Positions 50,543-61,509 of a DNA stretch of 64,000 bases are shown here, one piece after another. The stretch is from Galdieria sulphuraria. Lineage: Eukaryota; Rhodophyta; Bangiophyceae; Galdieriales; Galdieriaceae. The notes below the pieces were generated by a model that was not told the DNA's origin, made no database searches, and was given only the letters and a program-made list of their open reading frames with translations. Made by a program: the position numbers and the translations under genes. How positions within the stretch are numbered: position 1 is the stretch's first letter; every line of letters starts with the position of its first letter. The DNA is taken from contig NW_005178446.1 of assembly GCF_000341285.1 (NCBI RefSeq), positions 1 through 64,000 of the forward strand, read 5' to 3'.

Positions 50543-51633
50543 CTACAATTCTGGAAAATGAAAACGATGTTTTTCTATAAGATGAGCTGCTCTTCTGGAG
50601 CCTCGCACTAACCATTTGGTATACAACTCTTGCATCTCTTCCTGTGTCAGATTGGGTTGGATACAGCCTTGTAACTTCAAATGATAAAGGAACATAGCAC
50701 ATGACACCGAAAGATTGAAACTCTGTGTAAAACCTACCATTGGAATGTATACTTTCATATCTGACAACTGCCGAATACCTTTACTAAGACCTCGTTCTTC
50801 ATTTCCAAACAAGAGACAAAGTCGAGAGTATTTTGTAAAGTCAACTTGGTCAATAGGCACTGCATCTGGGTCTAAACAAGCCTATATTGCATACAATGCT
50901 TGCTCCATAAACAACTCTACCAAAAGAGACAAAAGTGAATACTTACGGCAATGAGAACCATATTTTGTTGTTTTAAAGTTTCCACTGCATCATATAAGTT
51001 CTTATAGCGATGAATGGTCATCCACTTATCTGCACTCATGGCAACTCCATCTGCATATTGAAAGGGTTCAAAGGCTTCTACCACGTGGACGTGTTGAATA
51101 CCGTGACCTTCACAAGTACGAATACAAGCTGCTCCATTATGTGGGTCGTGCAAATTCTCAAACAACACTTGAATGGAGCCACAACGTTGCATAAGAGTCT
51201 GTTCCATCTTTTCTAGCCGACTTTTCTTCAATTGCTGACGCAACAAGTCCAATAAAGGAGTTCTCTTGATCACACTTCCGTAAGGAGAGTCCCAACCGAT
51301 ATTGTTTGCTTTTCCGTTGGCTTCCAAATATTGTTCTTGAAAAGTACAATTCAACGTTTCGAACTCTGGACAAGAAAAACTTTCGTTCTCACGTGTCTAA
51401 AACTATTACGAACAACAAGACTGAACATAAGCTTAGCTTACATTTTCCATATAACAAAACTTTTTCACAACACCAACAGAATATCTAAAACTTTTTACTC
51501 TCCTATGACGATGGCTTTTCCAAAAGTTGCCAGTTCGTAAACCGCCGAACAAAGCAACCATCCATGGAATGTTGGGATCCACATAGCCAAAATGCATCCA
51601 AAGCAATGGTCGATGCAAAAAGACTAGCAACAT
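50543..51633 (-). CDS. SpoU/TrmH-family RNA 2'-O-methyltransferase
   Basis: Exons 51633-51442, 51396-50947 and 50881-50543 (introns 45 and 65 nt) give up to 326 residues. SPOUT-knot motifs: NLHDPHNGAACIRTCEGHGI (motif 1, with the conserved Asn and Arg), LLFGNEERGLS (motif 2) and IPMVGFTQSFNLSVSCAM (motif 3). It resembles tRNA Gm18 methyltransferase TrmH. The N-terminal 60 residues are basic and could target an organelle. The first ATG (51633) lies inside the last codons of the upstream IMPACT gene on the same strand; the next in-frame ATG is 51597. Confidence 0.85.
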
Positions 51634-52966
51634 TTCTTATCTAAAGCAGACTTGGCTGCCTGTTGAATACGATGGAAACGAACAGGTCCCAATAAAATAC
51701 CCTACGATGAATATAAACGTGAAAACTTATTTTCTCACTATTCAATGTTTTACTCTACCCCAAACCATCTACAGACTACCAATAATACATTTTGGATGTC
51801 ACGCTTCTATAATACAAATAAATAAAAGAATAAAGAGCAACCAAAATACAAGTTTCCTTACGACAAGTAATTGCAAAATGCGCTGTCCTGCTCCTTTTTC
51901 TCCATCATCGTCCCAATCCTATGTATGACAACTGTCCATTCAATGTTCTCATCCAAACAGGATAATATACCAACTTGAATCAAATGGCCATGAGGTGTCA
52001 ATATTCTCCAAGATGCAATAAGATGGGTAGCTGAACCAATCTTACGGTGTCGATGCAAAGCATTCAAAAGACTTGTAAAGAAATTCTATGATCATGTGAT
52101 CCAAAATACAACCAACTAAATACCTATCTACTTTGTTTTCATCATCAACTTCAATGACTAGCCCCTGAAATATACTCTTTCGATCCATCACTACTTCACC
52201 TACACACCATTCTTCAATACTATTGTCTTCTCTATCATGCCAATTAGGATCTTCCAAAGTAGAACAAATATCTTGGGGCCGCTTTTCCTCTTTCTCTTCT
52301 TCTTCGTTGGACAGATGGCCATAGTAACTATCATAACTAAATACAACTCAATCCTATTCAGAACGGATATCTGTCTTCCTTCACTTACACATCCTGAAGC
52401 CTTTCTCGACAAAATTCTGTCATTTCATATACTACTGGTCCTATGCAAAGTATAAACTCTAGATGAATTCTATCCGACTACAACCAACCTCCTTTTTCAC
52501 CAAACTTTGCCATCAACAGAGATACAATCTCAAGCTAAAGAAAAAAAAAGTTAATAACTGACTGTAAAACAATTCCTTACATACTCGAGTTTCTTCCGGT
52601 ATCCAACGTGCCTGAACCAACACTTGTGGCTTGCCATATTCGGGATATTCCTCAATAGCAACATACATTGTCAATCTTACAACCTCAAGACAAAATGGAC
52701 TTACAGAAGGAAGATAAAACTGAACCAAAGCTGTCCTTTACATCAGTTTATTGTTGACAAACAACACCTTTAAGAACGGATAACTAGGAAGCTCACCTAT
52801 TGGATATCAACAACTGTACACTTAAGGTGCCTTGCTTAAGGTTCCAGAACAAGTCTTTTCCATAAATAAGCTAAAAAATGGGTAAGAGTAGGCTACTAAC
52901 ACAAGTTGTAGGTCCTTATAGTCTAACCTTTAACGCTTCTCGCTCTTCAGCCAAAGATTCTTTCAT
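51624..52966 (-). CDS. IMPACT: IMPACT/YIH1 homologue (RWD + UPF0029)
   Basis: Eleven small exons: 52966-52928, 52870-52797, 52735-52705, 52650-52585, 52534-52489, 52440-52389, 52336-52124, 52071-51975, 51918-51862, 51806-51759, 51701-51624. Phases close perfectly to 266 residues. The RWD domain reads EEREALKLIYGKDL, then VQFYLPSEYPEYGKPQVLVQ and GPVVYEMTEFCRERL. The acidic linker EEEEKEEKRP precedes the ancient IMPACT domain: KIGSATHLIASWRI, DWDDDGEKGAGQRILQLL, NVLLVVCRWFGGILLGPVRF. IMPACT/Yih1 binds Gcn1 and restrains the Gcn2 starvation kinase. Its stop TAG (51626-51624) overlaps the start of the SpoU gene. Confidence 0.92.
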
Positions 52967-53076
52967 AAATGAAAAAGAGAATAACCGATTGTTGAGAAAC
53001 AGCTTTACTATTTGGTTCGATCCAAAAATAATCCAACACACTTTGAACAAACAGGTCAAGTTAGTGATATTAAACT

Positions 53077-54310
53077 CTAGCTTCCCAAGGAATCTGTAGA
53101 AAGTTTCTCACTTGATGTATTCTCATTCTCATGACGAAAACTTTCACTGATTCCTTTTTGATACCNACGAGTGGTGAATTCATATGTCGCAAAGGTTACT
53201 ACACAAGCTGGAACAGTTCTTGCCAAATTGGCTAAAAAACCTCGATAAAAACCTCGAATACCTTCTTTTCGATATATTTCCTTTGACATGCTTACAAAAC
53301 GCAATTGACGTGATGAGGATGCCATCTCTTTGGACCCACTAATTTGCAACCTTGATCGTAAAACCTCATGTGGATAGGCAACACAGCTAGCTAAAACCTA
53401 TCATGCCTAGTCAGTCAATAGTATTTCGTGAGGAATCTTGTCTACCTTGGATAATGAAGAGGCTATGAAAATATCGACTGTGGTACATTCTTGGTCCATT
53501 CTATGACGACTGAGCAGGGTCTTGATATGTTCATAAGCTGGAAATTGTACAGCAACGTGTATCAAACCTAACAAAGTGGGAAGTAAACCTCTATAAAGAG
53601 CCCAAAAACCCTCTTCTTTAGTAATCAAGGCCAATGTACCCCAAACAGATCGATACTTGCAATATTCAGGTATCTTTGCCTAGCAAAAAACAATATCAAA
53701 TCTCTTCCTCCCCTCTTCCATATGTACTTACTTCAGCCTGCATTCTCGTTTTCACTAACCACAAGGGTGCCGTCACTAGAGCGGTGACGGTTCCTGCTCC
53801 CATAGCTGATAACATGAAGTTGATGGAAGCCCAGTGTTGCAGTCTAGGAGCCAAGTCTCTTTTCAACTCCTCATAAGTAACCCAGTATATACTCCAGTTG
53901 GGAATAAATGCCCATAAACTAGCAGATAAACCTCTGTAATATCCTCTCACTCCTTCTTCCCTGATCATCACCTTCAATGCGTCTATCATCCCTCTATATT
54001 TCAACGCTGGATGCGTGTGTCTACACTGTGCTTTAAGATTGGCAGCAATATGATGCTGTACTTGCAGTCTTGTTTTCGCCACATCCAAGGGGCTTAACAC
54101 AATAGTATTGACTATTCCTGCAGAAGCACCAGCTGCTGCTTGAACAAAGCGTAAAACAGGTAGCGAAACAGCAGGTTTACCAGCTTCCTTTCTAGGAAAT
54201 CCTTCCAGTTTGGAGGAAGAGTCATAGTGGTTGTTTAAAGAAAGGTAAAACTGTTGCTGTTGTCCCATAAAGAACTCAAAACAACTTGGTAGTTGCTGTA
54301 ACCGTGTCAT
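53077..54310 (-). CDS. Mitochondrial carrier, NAD/FAD/folate-pyrimidine subgroup
   Basis: Exons 54310-53732, 53679-53446 and 53397-53077 give 377 residues. Three carrier repeats carry SPLDVAKTRLQ, APLWLVKTRMQ and YPHEVLRSRLQ. The PNWSIYWVTYEELK and PHEV variants are typical of the SLC25A32/33/36 and NDT branch, which move NAD, FAD, folate or pyrimidine nucleotides. Each repeat also has the GxxxxYRG-type turn (GVRGYYRGLSA, GFWALYRGLLP, GIRGFYRGF). About 70 N-terminal residues precede repeat 1. The start is the first ATG in frame; the frame continues upstream to 54358. One ambiguous base at 53166 affects a single codon after TYEFTTR. Confidence 0.87.
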
Positions 54311-54740
54311 AGGTTGTAAGCCCGCACTTGTGAATACTGAAGTATGACTGTTTTTCAAAAAGAAACTATTGCTTGTCTATTTATGAATATCAATCGATGT
54401 TAAGTTTTCTTGTCAGTAGTATTTTCATGGAAAAATAAAGAGAGAACCAAGTGAGTGACTTACTTGGCCTGCTTTACTCTCTCCATCATCATAACCAAAA
54501 GTTAGAGAAATGTTTTGTTGGGAGGGTCTACTTGGTACAAGCTACCTTGGTATCCAAAACTATTCCTTTGAAACTCTTTGTACAATATTATTTATACTGT
54601 GTATATAACTAGTAAACATATGCTAACAATATCATGAAATCGATATCATATTTCTACAAAAATGAGCCTCTTTTCAGTCAAGTCCATAACTTGAACAATT
54701 CTCGAGAAATTCTTTTGGTTTTCTGGGCGTAATTTTCAAG
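54311..54740. other. Intergenic, divergent carrier and VHS-GAT genes
   Basis: 430 bases between head-to-head genes, AT-rich around 54575-54660. A further 5' exon of the carrier gene could lie here; none was recognised. Confidence 0.4.
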
Positions 54741-56352
54741 ATGAGCTCCGCCTCTCCTACCAAAACTCCTAGAGAGGATAAACTTCGAAAGAGTTCAGCA
54801 CTGGCAATGTCCAAAGTCAGTGGCATGTTTAGAGCTATTACACCCAAGAGCGAACTAGAAAGTACCATTTTAAAGGCAACTGCTTCGTCGCTGAAAGAAC
54901 CCAACTGGAAACTCAATATGAAGGTAAAAATGGGGATGCCTCAAGTTAATCTTTGAAAAACAGTTTCTAACAAAGCCATATATTTTTCTGTTTCAATAGG
55001 TATGCGACTTGATCAAGAAAGAAGCGCCTTCCTCTAGCAACCTGCAAGAGATTGTACGCTATATTTGCAAACGCGTAAAGCATCCCGACGAGAAAGTGGC
55101 TCTTAACGCTCTCGTATTGCTAGAAACAACAGTGAAAAATGGCAAACCAGTTTATTACAAAGCAGTTGCTGATAGAGGGATCCCAAAACTCTTGAAAGTG
55201 GTTTACAACCCCCTCACTTCGCAAGACGTTCGAAACCGGATTCTACAGTTAATAGATATTTGGGCAGATGCTTTTCAACCAGTCGAAGATAGTATGCCAC
55301 AATTCAAAGAAGCGTATCAGGAACTGTTAAAAAGAGGATTCGACTTTCCTCCAAGGACAAATGAAAGCCTAGTTCCCGTGATTCAAGTCGAGGAAGACCC
55401 AGAACTGGCAGCAACACTGGCTTCTTCTAGAGCAGAAGCTTCGAGTTCGGTACGTTTGATCCTAGTTAGAGTATGCTTGAGTAGAATAATAATCTTTTGA
55501 GAATAGGTCGATACAGATCATTCTATACCGAGCCTGCAATATTCTCCAAGTTCTAGTAGTTCTCGAGAGCTGGAAAGGTTACACGATGAGCTGAAGGAGA
55601 CAACTGGAATCGTCAGACTGTTCGAGGAAACTGTTTCTTTCATAAAACCAGAGACAGAAGACCCTAGTGAGGTGGAGTTAGCAAGAGAACTTTATGAAAA
55701 GGTTTCTACTTTGCATGAACGACTTTCTTCTCTATTGGAGAATATTTCTGATGAAAGTATTATCAACAAATGTTTAACCTTGAATGATTTTATTTTGCAA
55801 GTGCTTGCGGAATATGAATCGAAGGTCTCTATCCACCAGTCAATGGTAGATTCAGCAAAGTCATCTACAGAGACGAAGAGCAGTCAGAATCCATCGGAGG
55901 ATGTATCAAAAGCTTCCAATCATGAAGACGATGCTGCGAAATCAGTTCCGGCTTGGTTAAAAGCAAGTGTCCCTGTATCATCTTCTTCTGCAGATTGGCT
56001 CAGGAACCATTCAAATGCGTCCAACAACCAATCTGTGGAGAGCAAAGTGACCGATGTTAGTACTACTAGCGACCAGCGTATGAATAATGAAGTATCGAAC
56101 TATTCTAATTTGAATAATTCCTCTCCTACCGACAGCAATTCCGGTACAGATAATGTAGACTTGATTGGTTTAAGTGAAGAGAAGAATATAAAGCCTTCAA
56201 CTGCCAGAAAGGAAATATCAACATCCAAGAATGAGACTTCGGATCCTTTTGATGAGTTATTTGCTCCGACTGTAGTGAATAGTGAACAGTCTCATTCCTC
56301 GAAGAAACTTGCTAGTTCTTTTGCTGATTTACTCATAGAAGATGAAAACTGA
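54741..56352 (+). CDS. VHS-GAT (TOM1/TOL-like) ubiquitin-dependent sorting protein
   Basis: Exons 54741-54923, 55000-55449 and 55507-56352 give 492 residues. The N-terminal VHS superhelix reads ESTILKATASSLKEPNW, VCDLIKKEAPSSSNLQEIVR, HPDEKVALNALVLLETTVKNG and DVRNRILQLIDIWADAF. A GAT-type three-helix region follows (VELARELYEKVSTLHERL, then a helix ending LAEYES). The Ser/Asn-rich tail ends with SDPFDELFAP and FADLLIEDEN, short motifs of the kind that bind clathrin adaptors. TOM1/TOL proteins act as ESCRT-0-like ubiquitin receptors on endosomes, and plants and algae use them in place of Hrs/STAM. The N-terminal 40 residues are Ser/Lys-rich. Confidence 0.85.
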
Positions 56353-56520
56353 AAGTGTATTCTATTTGTAGTGAATTGTGTATTTGTTGTCACTTTAGAG
56401 AGAAGAAACATTGTCGCGTTTTCCATTGTACAGTGGGCGTAAATGGATAAGAAATAAAGATTTTTACAGAATCCATATATGAATGAATAGCTTTCATCAC
56501 ATTATCCGTCGTCCCATTCA

Positions 56521-56847
56521 ATGGACATTCATGAGAGCACAGACGAGGATGCTACAGTTACTATAAATGAAGTTTCTAAAAATATCATCACTGTTGCCAT
56601 AAAAGGAGAGGACCATACCCTAGGAAATGTGGTACGTTACCTGCTCTTGAAAAATAAACAGGTTGAGTTTGCCGGTTACAACATTCCGCACCCCAGTGAA
56701 AACGTACTACACTTGCGAGTTCAAACCAAAGAAGACGTCGACTGCAAACAAGTGTTGGTGGAAACTTTGAAAAATTTGAAAACCATATGCGACAATCTGG
56801 AGGAGAAATACACACAACTATTCACCCAGCCTATGGAAACTTGTTAG
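56521..56847 (+). CDS. RPAC2: RNA polymerase I/III shared subunit AC19 (RPAC2)
   Basis: A single exon of 108 residues. The eukaryotic RpoL/Rpb11-like signature is intact: IKGEDHTLGNVVRYLLLKN, then GYNIPHPSENVLHLRVQT and a C-terminal dimerisation helix. GEDHTLGN and HPSE favour AC19 over Pol II Rpb11. It pairs with AC40 as the alpha-like assembly platform of polymerases I and III. It starts 168 bp after the VHS-GAT stop on the same strand. A rare intronless gene in this window. Confidence 0.9.
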   Translation: MDIHESTDEDATVTINEVSKNIITVAIKGEDHTLGNVVRYLLLKNKQVEFAGYNIPHPSENVLHLRVQTKEDVDCKQVLVETLKNLKTICDNLEEKYTQLFTQPMETC

Positions 56848-57092
56848 GTTGTTCCCCTGTTTGTCAACAAAGTAAGAATTGTGAAAATAGAATACAAGCT
56901 CCTCAATAACTTTCACTAGGACCTTTTTGGAGTCGATGTGAGCAGGTCTCTACAAAGAAGGATTACAGAAAGTGTTGTCTGTAGAAGAAAACTCCAAGTT
57001 GGTCTCATGGATTCACTGAAGTGGTTATCAAAGTGTCCTTGAAAGTATACAAGTATGTATAATAGTGTTGACAACATGACAAACAAATTGAG

Positions 57093-58487
57093 TTAAACCG
57101 ACCATACTTTGACAGTGCCATCGAGAGACGCCGACACAACAGCCTTGGACTTGGCATAAGAACAGAGGCTACTGGTTCTTGTGCTAAAACGTTCCTGTAC
57201 ACCATAGTCTCTCATTTCTTCTTGACCTATGTCTACCAAAATGATATCTCGAACAGAACTCGAATGTCCTTGAAATCTCGACTGTCTTTGATAAGTATCG
57301 ATATCGTATGCATATAGATTCTTATCGCAAGATAATACAAGCAAGTCTTCATCAAAACACAAGGCCCTTGATACTCCTTCTAAAGACAAATCTTCATAAC
57401 ATTGACCATTTCGCAAGTCCCATAACTTTACAGTATGATCTGAAGATGCAGAAACCAACTTGGCTTCATCAAACTGAAGCGCATGAACACTACCCATATG
57501 TCCTCTGAAAATGCGCTGACAATCTCGGCTCCTCAAATCCCATAGACGAATAGTACGATCGCTACTGCCACTGACAACAGCATATTGCCAAGCTTGTACT
57601 GTGAACAAACCTCCCTCATGACCCCTCATTGTAGTTACTTGTTTTCCAGTTTCCATATCCCACTGTGCTATAGTCTTGTCCAATGAACCACTCAATAAGG
57701 AACGGGTACTCAGGTCACCATGAAGTGTTGAAACGCCTGCTAGATGTCCTCTTAGAATTTGGCGACGACGATGAATGTTACTTTGCCAGTCTACATCATA
57801 ACAAATATCCACTTTTTCGTTTTCTACACATTTCTGGAAAGAGGATAAATCCCAAAGACATATAGTACAGTCACCAGAGCCTGTTGCAAGAATATGGTCA
57901 GCAAAAAATACACTATGAACCCAACCAGTATGTCCATACAACATGGCAATTAATCTGTTGCTGGCGAAATTCCACAATAATACTCTTCTATCGCTTGAAC
58001 CTGTAGCAAGTACATTGAGATCAGGTTGAAAATCGAGCGAAAGGACACCTCCCGAGTGACCACAAAAAGTATGAAGACATATAGAGCTGCTCACTTGTGG
58101 GGAAAAGTCTTCACAAGCAGGCTCATTTTCCACGTATTGTTCGCTTGTGTTTAACTTGCGAATGAAATCCTCAAACTTCTTTCCTTCTTTGAAAACAGAA
58201 TCAAGCTGCAAGTCAAGTTCCTCAATATCCTTTTGAAGAATATCGTCTTTTTCTGAGAGTTGTTCAAGACTCTGAACCAACGCCACTCGTTGTTCTACCA
58301 ACTCAGTCAGACGAGAATCAACTGACTTTAGTTCAGCGTGCAACTGCCAACGAGTATTGTCCAGTTTCTTTCTCTCATCCAGTAAGCTTTTTCGTTGCTC
58401 CGAGAGTTTTTTGATAAGTTTGAAAATATTTCCAAAAGGAGTTCTTTCAACTGATGGATCCATTTGCTCTGGTAAGTCCAAACCCAT
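57093..58487 (-). CDS. Coiled-coil WD40 protein, candidate mitochondrial-division factor Mda1/Mdv1
   Basis: A single exon of about 464 residues from ATG 58487 (the frame is open to 58625 without ATG). Residues 20-115 form a long coiled coil (LIKKLSEQRKSLLDERKKLD, DILQKDIEELDLQLDSVF). Then comes a seven-blade WD40 propeller: TFCGHSGGVLSLDFQP, GSLDKTIAQWDMETGKQVTT, GSSDRTIRLWDLRSRDC, SASSDHTVKLWDLRNGQ, and a closing SASLDGTVKVW. Fungal Mdv1/Caf4 and Cyanidioschyzon Mda1 share this coiled-coil plus WD40 layout and bridge Fis1 to dynamin at the mitochondrial division ring. The assignment rests on architecture and taxon; a pre-mRNA or signalling WD40 protein remains possible. Confidence 0.6.
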   Translation of the reverse strand: MGLDLPEQMDPSVERTPFGNIFKLIKKLSEQRKSLLDERKKLDNTRWQLHAELKSVDSRLTELVEQRVALVQSLEQLSEKDDILQKDIEELDLQLDSVFKEGKKFEDFIRKLNTSEQYVENEPACEDFSPQVSSSICLHTFCGHSGGVLSLDFQPDLNVLATGSSDRRVLLWNFASNRLIAMLYGHTGWVHSVFFADHILATGSGDCTICLWDLSSFQKCVENEKVDICYDVDWQSNIHRRRQILRGHLAGVSTLHGDLSTRSLLSGSLDKTIAQWDMETGKQVTTMRGHEGGLFTVQAWQYAVVSGSSDRTIRLWDLRSRDCQRIFRGHMGSVHALQFDEAKLVSASSDHTVKLWDLRNGQCYEDLSLEGVSRALCFDEDLLVLSCDKNLYAYDIDTYQRQSRFQGHSSSVRDIILVDIGQEEMRDYGVQERFSTRTSSLCSYAKSKAVVSASLDGTVKVWSV

Positions 58488-58926
58488 AAAAGGACTCCTC
58501 ACATTCAGAAAGAAAAATGTAGGCGCCAATTCAAACGACTTTGAAATGCAACTTGCACAAAACAAATTTTTTACAAACCAGTTGTCAACAGAAAAAGACC
58601 TGAACAAGTTATTGATATTTAACAAATTAATGCTTGCTTCAAGTTATCACAAGACTAGTTGCAGTGGTTACAATATATTGGGATGAAAAACGGTTAGAAG
58701 TTTGACTGGGATTTCTTTTGAAAATTTTTCTAGACAGCTCACAGTTTTAAGAAACTAGTAGAGCATAAATTTTTAAGCTTATGGCCAAATTCTTTTGTAA
58801 ATTTTTTGCTGTTTTGGATGCTTTCCTGTTTGGGAGTTCGTAAAGCAACGTTTTGGATGGCTTCCATACGAAACCAAGCTGTTGTTTTTTTCAATAAGCT
58901 CAACAATGTCAGTCATTTTTATTCAG
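58488..58926. other. Intergenic
   Basis: 439 bases between the WD40 gene start and the stop of the next minus-strand gene. The first 138 bases are open in the WD40 frame but lack ATG. The rest holds no recognisable gene. Confidence 0.4.
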
Positions 58927-59705
58927 TCAACGAGAACGAAACATTTTTCCTGTCCTGTCCAGAAATGGAATTCTATTAAACTCACCCAAAGGAAAGACAG
59001 TACATCCACAATTGTCATTAACCAACACTGCCAATGCTACATACCAGCCAAATCCAGACAGTGATAAACCAAAGATTCCACCAGGTATTGTGCTATGAAT
59101 AACACCAAAGTCTGCAAGTATGTACAAAATAAGCATAATAACAAGAGACGTAAATGCTCCCACTGCTGCGACATGATGTGTAAAGGTTGCAATCCATAAG
59201 AAGATGGAATAGATAAGCCAGCCAACTAGGAGGAAACCGAGAGCATGATTTCCTTCATTTCCACCGAACACGTACACTTTTTCACCTTCCATAGTTATAA
59301 GAAAGCCCAAGGCAATCCAAAATGCACCAAATGAAGGATATACCATAACACCAAACATATTGTTCGTGAAACAACACACCAGTCCATAGACAAACTGAAC
59401 AGCGCCGCCATAAAAGAGAGCTTGTGGAGCAACAATCTGTAGGAAAGAGGCTGGAACCAGCTTCAATTGAACCACTGCTAATAGAAAATTAGTTAGACTA
59501 AATGCAGCAGTACATAATGCACTAGGATCCGCAATCTTTCTTTGCTTATTAGCTTTCAACTCTGCAATAAGTTCTAAAAGTTCTTCTCTCAAATCTGTTA
59601 CTCCTTCAAAGAACAAAAAGTAACCAAACTGTAGAGAGAACTCCAAGGGCTAGGCTTACCGTTGCATTTATTATAAGGTGCAATATCAGCTGCAGACGTT
59701 TCCAT
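58927..59705 (-). CDS. GPR1/FUN34/YaaH-family acetate/ammonium transporter
   Basis: Exons 59705-59660 and 59603-58927 with a 56-nt intron give 240 residues. Six membrane segments follow a hydrophilic 40-residue N-terminus. The family motif region reads ADPSALCTAAFSLTNFLLAV (the usual NPAPLG is altered: Asn to Asp, Pro to Ser). It continues ALFYGGAVQFVYGL and VYPSFGAFWIALGF. Bacterial SatP and yeast Ato1 carry acetate with protons or ammonium. The changed NPAP motif, which lines the selectivity filter in SatP, may shift substrate preference. The C-terminal tail is short and basic (KMFRSR). Confidence 0.82.
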
Positions 59706-59978
59706 TGACTTTATTCAACAAAATAATATGGACAAATGGATAAAATATTCTTAGGGCTTTTAAAATTGATCTGCATTTCTACCCTGCGAAATTCGCCATC
59801 TAGAAGTGAGCAGAAATGGATTCTGGATGAATATGCTCGTGGATGTCTATTTTCTTCGCAAAGACTATTGCATTAAAACGAGATTCAGCCTTCAAATTTC
59901 TTATTGATAAAGAGATTTATAAACTTGTCAGTGCATTCATATATTATCTCGAGTAAATAAAAAGAGTCAGGAGAACGT

Positions 59979-60692
59979 ATGGCCGATACATACTCAAGTT
60001 TCCATAGTACAACTTCAATGATACTATGGGCCATTAGAGTGTTCCTGTATCTCGTGATTCTAAGTAAGAACTTTCTGCTTTTCATTAACTCAAATGATTC
60101 AAGAAAAACATGACAATAGCACTTTCTTTGGCGATAGTAGGAATGATAGGAAGGAAGGAAAATAATGTTTGGAACACTACTCTTCCTTGGAATCATACAT
60201 TTGTGGACTTTTGTGCCTATGAAGCATCTACGATTAATCCTGGAGATATATCTGTAGGAAACCATCATACATGCCCGTACGTTGTGGCGCTGTCAACAGT
60301 TAGTTCCATATTTTATCTAACTCTGTTTGGCCTTACCGTCATGGAATCATGGCAAGTATTCCTCAGCAAATACTGGCCAATAGAATTTCTCCTGGACCTA
60401 TTTTTTTTCTGGTGGTGGTAAGAATACATTTTTTTATTTATTTATCCACTCATTAAAGCAATGTTTGGGCAGGTTGATTGGTGCCGTGGTGGTAACATCC
60501 CAGAGACCAAGTTCAATAATCTCAACAATGTTCAGTCTGACGAAATTCATTCATGGAATTGAAGGATTGGCATGGTGCAACTTTTCACTTTGCTTTTTTG
60601 CTTGTATCACAACTGTAGTTACTGGCTATTTCACTCTTCTGAAGCATGAGTCATCAAGTAATGCATTTGAAAAGCAAGGACTTGCGATTTGA
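59979..60692 (+). CDS. Four-TM MARVEL-like membrane protein, function unknown
   Basis: Exons 59979-60063, 60120-60417 and 60473-60692 (introns 56 and 55 nt) give 200 residues. Four hydrophobic segments are arranged 1-2 loop-3-4: MILWAIRVFLYLVILTLSLA; PYVVALSTVSSIFYLTLFGL; FLLDLFFFWWWLIGAVVV; and WCNFSLCFFACITTVVTGYF. The lumenal loop between TM1 and TM2 has two NxT/S sequons and two Cys. The aspartate plus tryptophan run in TM3 is typical of MARVEL proteins (Nce102, synaptophysin), which organise membrane microdomains. Intron 1 must end at 60119; the AG at 60103 breaks phase. The family call is tentative. Confidence 0.65.
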
Positions 60693-61509
60693 AGAAGAAA
60701 AGGCAAAAGAATTTGATTGAATTTAGAATTGTTAATAAATGTCTTCCTTAATAATTATAAACATGTTAATCTTGTATACAAAACAACTAGCGTAAATCAT
60801 CATATCGATTAGAGTTCTTAGAAACTAATAAGTTGTGAGTCTGCAGTATGGAACACCTAAGTAATTTCGAGGCTACAACAAATTATTTTTAGATTCAAGA
60901 ATTAAACAGAAAATAATTTTAGGAAGACCTTGCAGTTTCTAAGGATTCTAAACACGGCTTTATACTTCAACTGTTGAACGAAAGAACAATCTTGTATCAG
61001 TTATTATTTAAATGCTCAGAAATTAATTTTTGTTTTTTGCTCACTCGTTTTTGGGCCATTGAGCATTGAGGAGGCTTAATATTAGATTAATATTGCAGGA
61101 ATATATAGATATATATATTTATTTATGTATGTATTGGTATAAGAAGATGACGAATATTGGAAAATTAAATTTTAATTATTCATAAATTATGTCTACTTTT
61201 ATTATTTCTTAGATAACTAAGTGTCGATTACTTTTTGTTGTTATTCAGAGCGAAGCTTTTTTGGTAATTTTTTACTCTTTCAGCACATAAGGTATAGTAT
61301 TATTCAAGTGTTGCAGTCATTTATGAAACTGGGGTTTAAACTTTTAGACTATGGAGTTGAAAGCTAGAGTAATAAGGTAATTTTGTCAAAATCACTGAAT
61401 GTTTTTGAAAATGGACAGATCATTCCAGTGGATTATTTGATTGTTTATTTACGAAGTCTTCGTTGAGACTCTAGCCAAACTTTTTAACCCATAATTTTTT
61501 CTGTTTATT
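60693..61509. other. Intergenic, very AT-rich
   Basis: 817 bases, the longest gene-free stretch in the window. A TATAGATATATATATTTATT run lies at 61103-61125. No open frame or RNA gene is recognised. Confidence 0.5.

Noticed and set aside
53010-53035. GGTTCGATCC resembling a tRNA T-arm
   Set aside because: No acceptor, D or anticodon arms fit around it.
53166-53166. Single N in the mitochondrial carrier
   Set aside because: It does not fall on the first base of a would-be stop as the left-edge Ns do; it is an ordinary ambiguous base affecting one codon.
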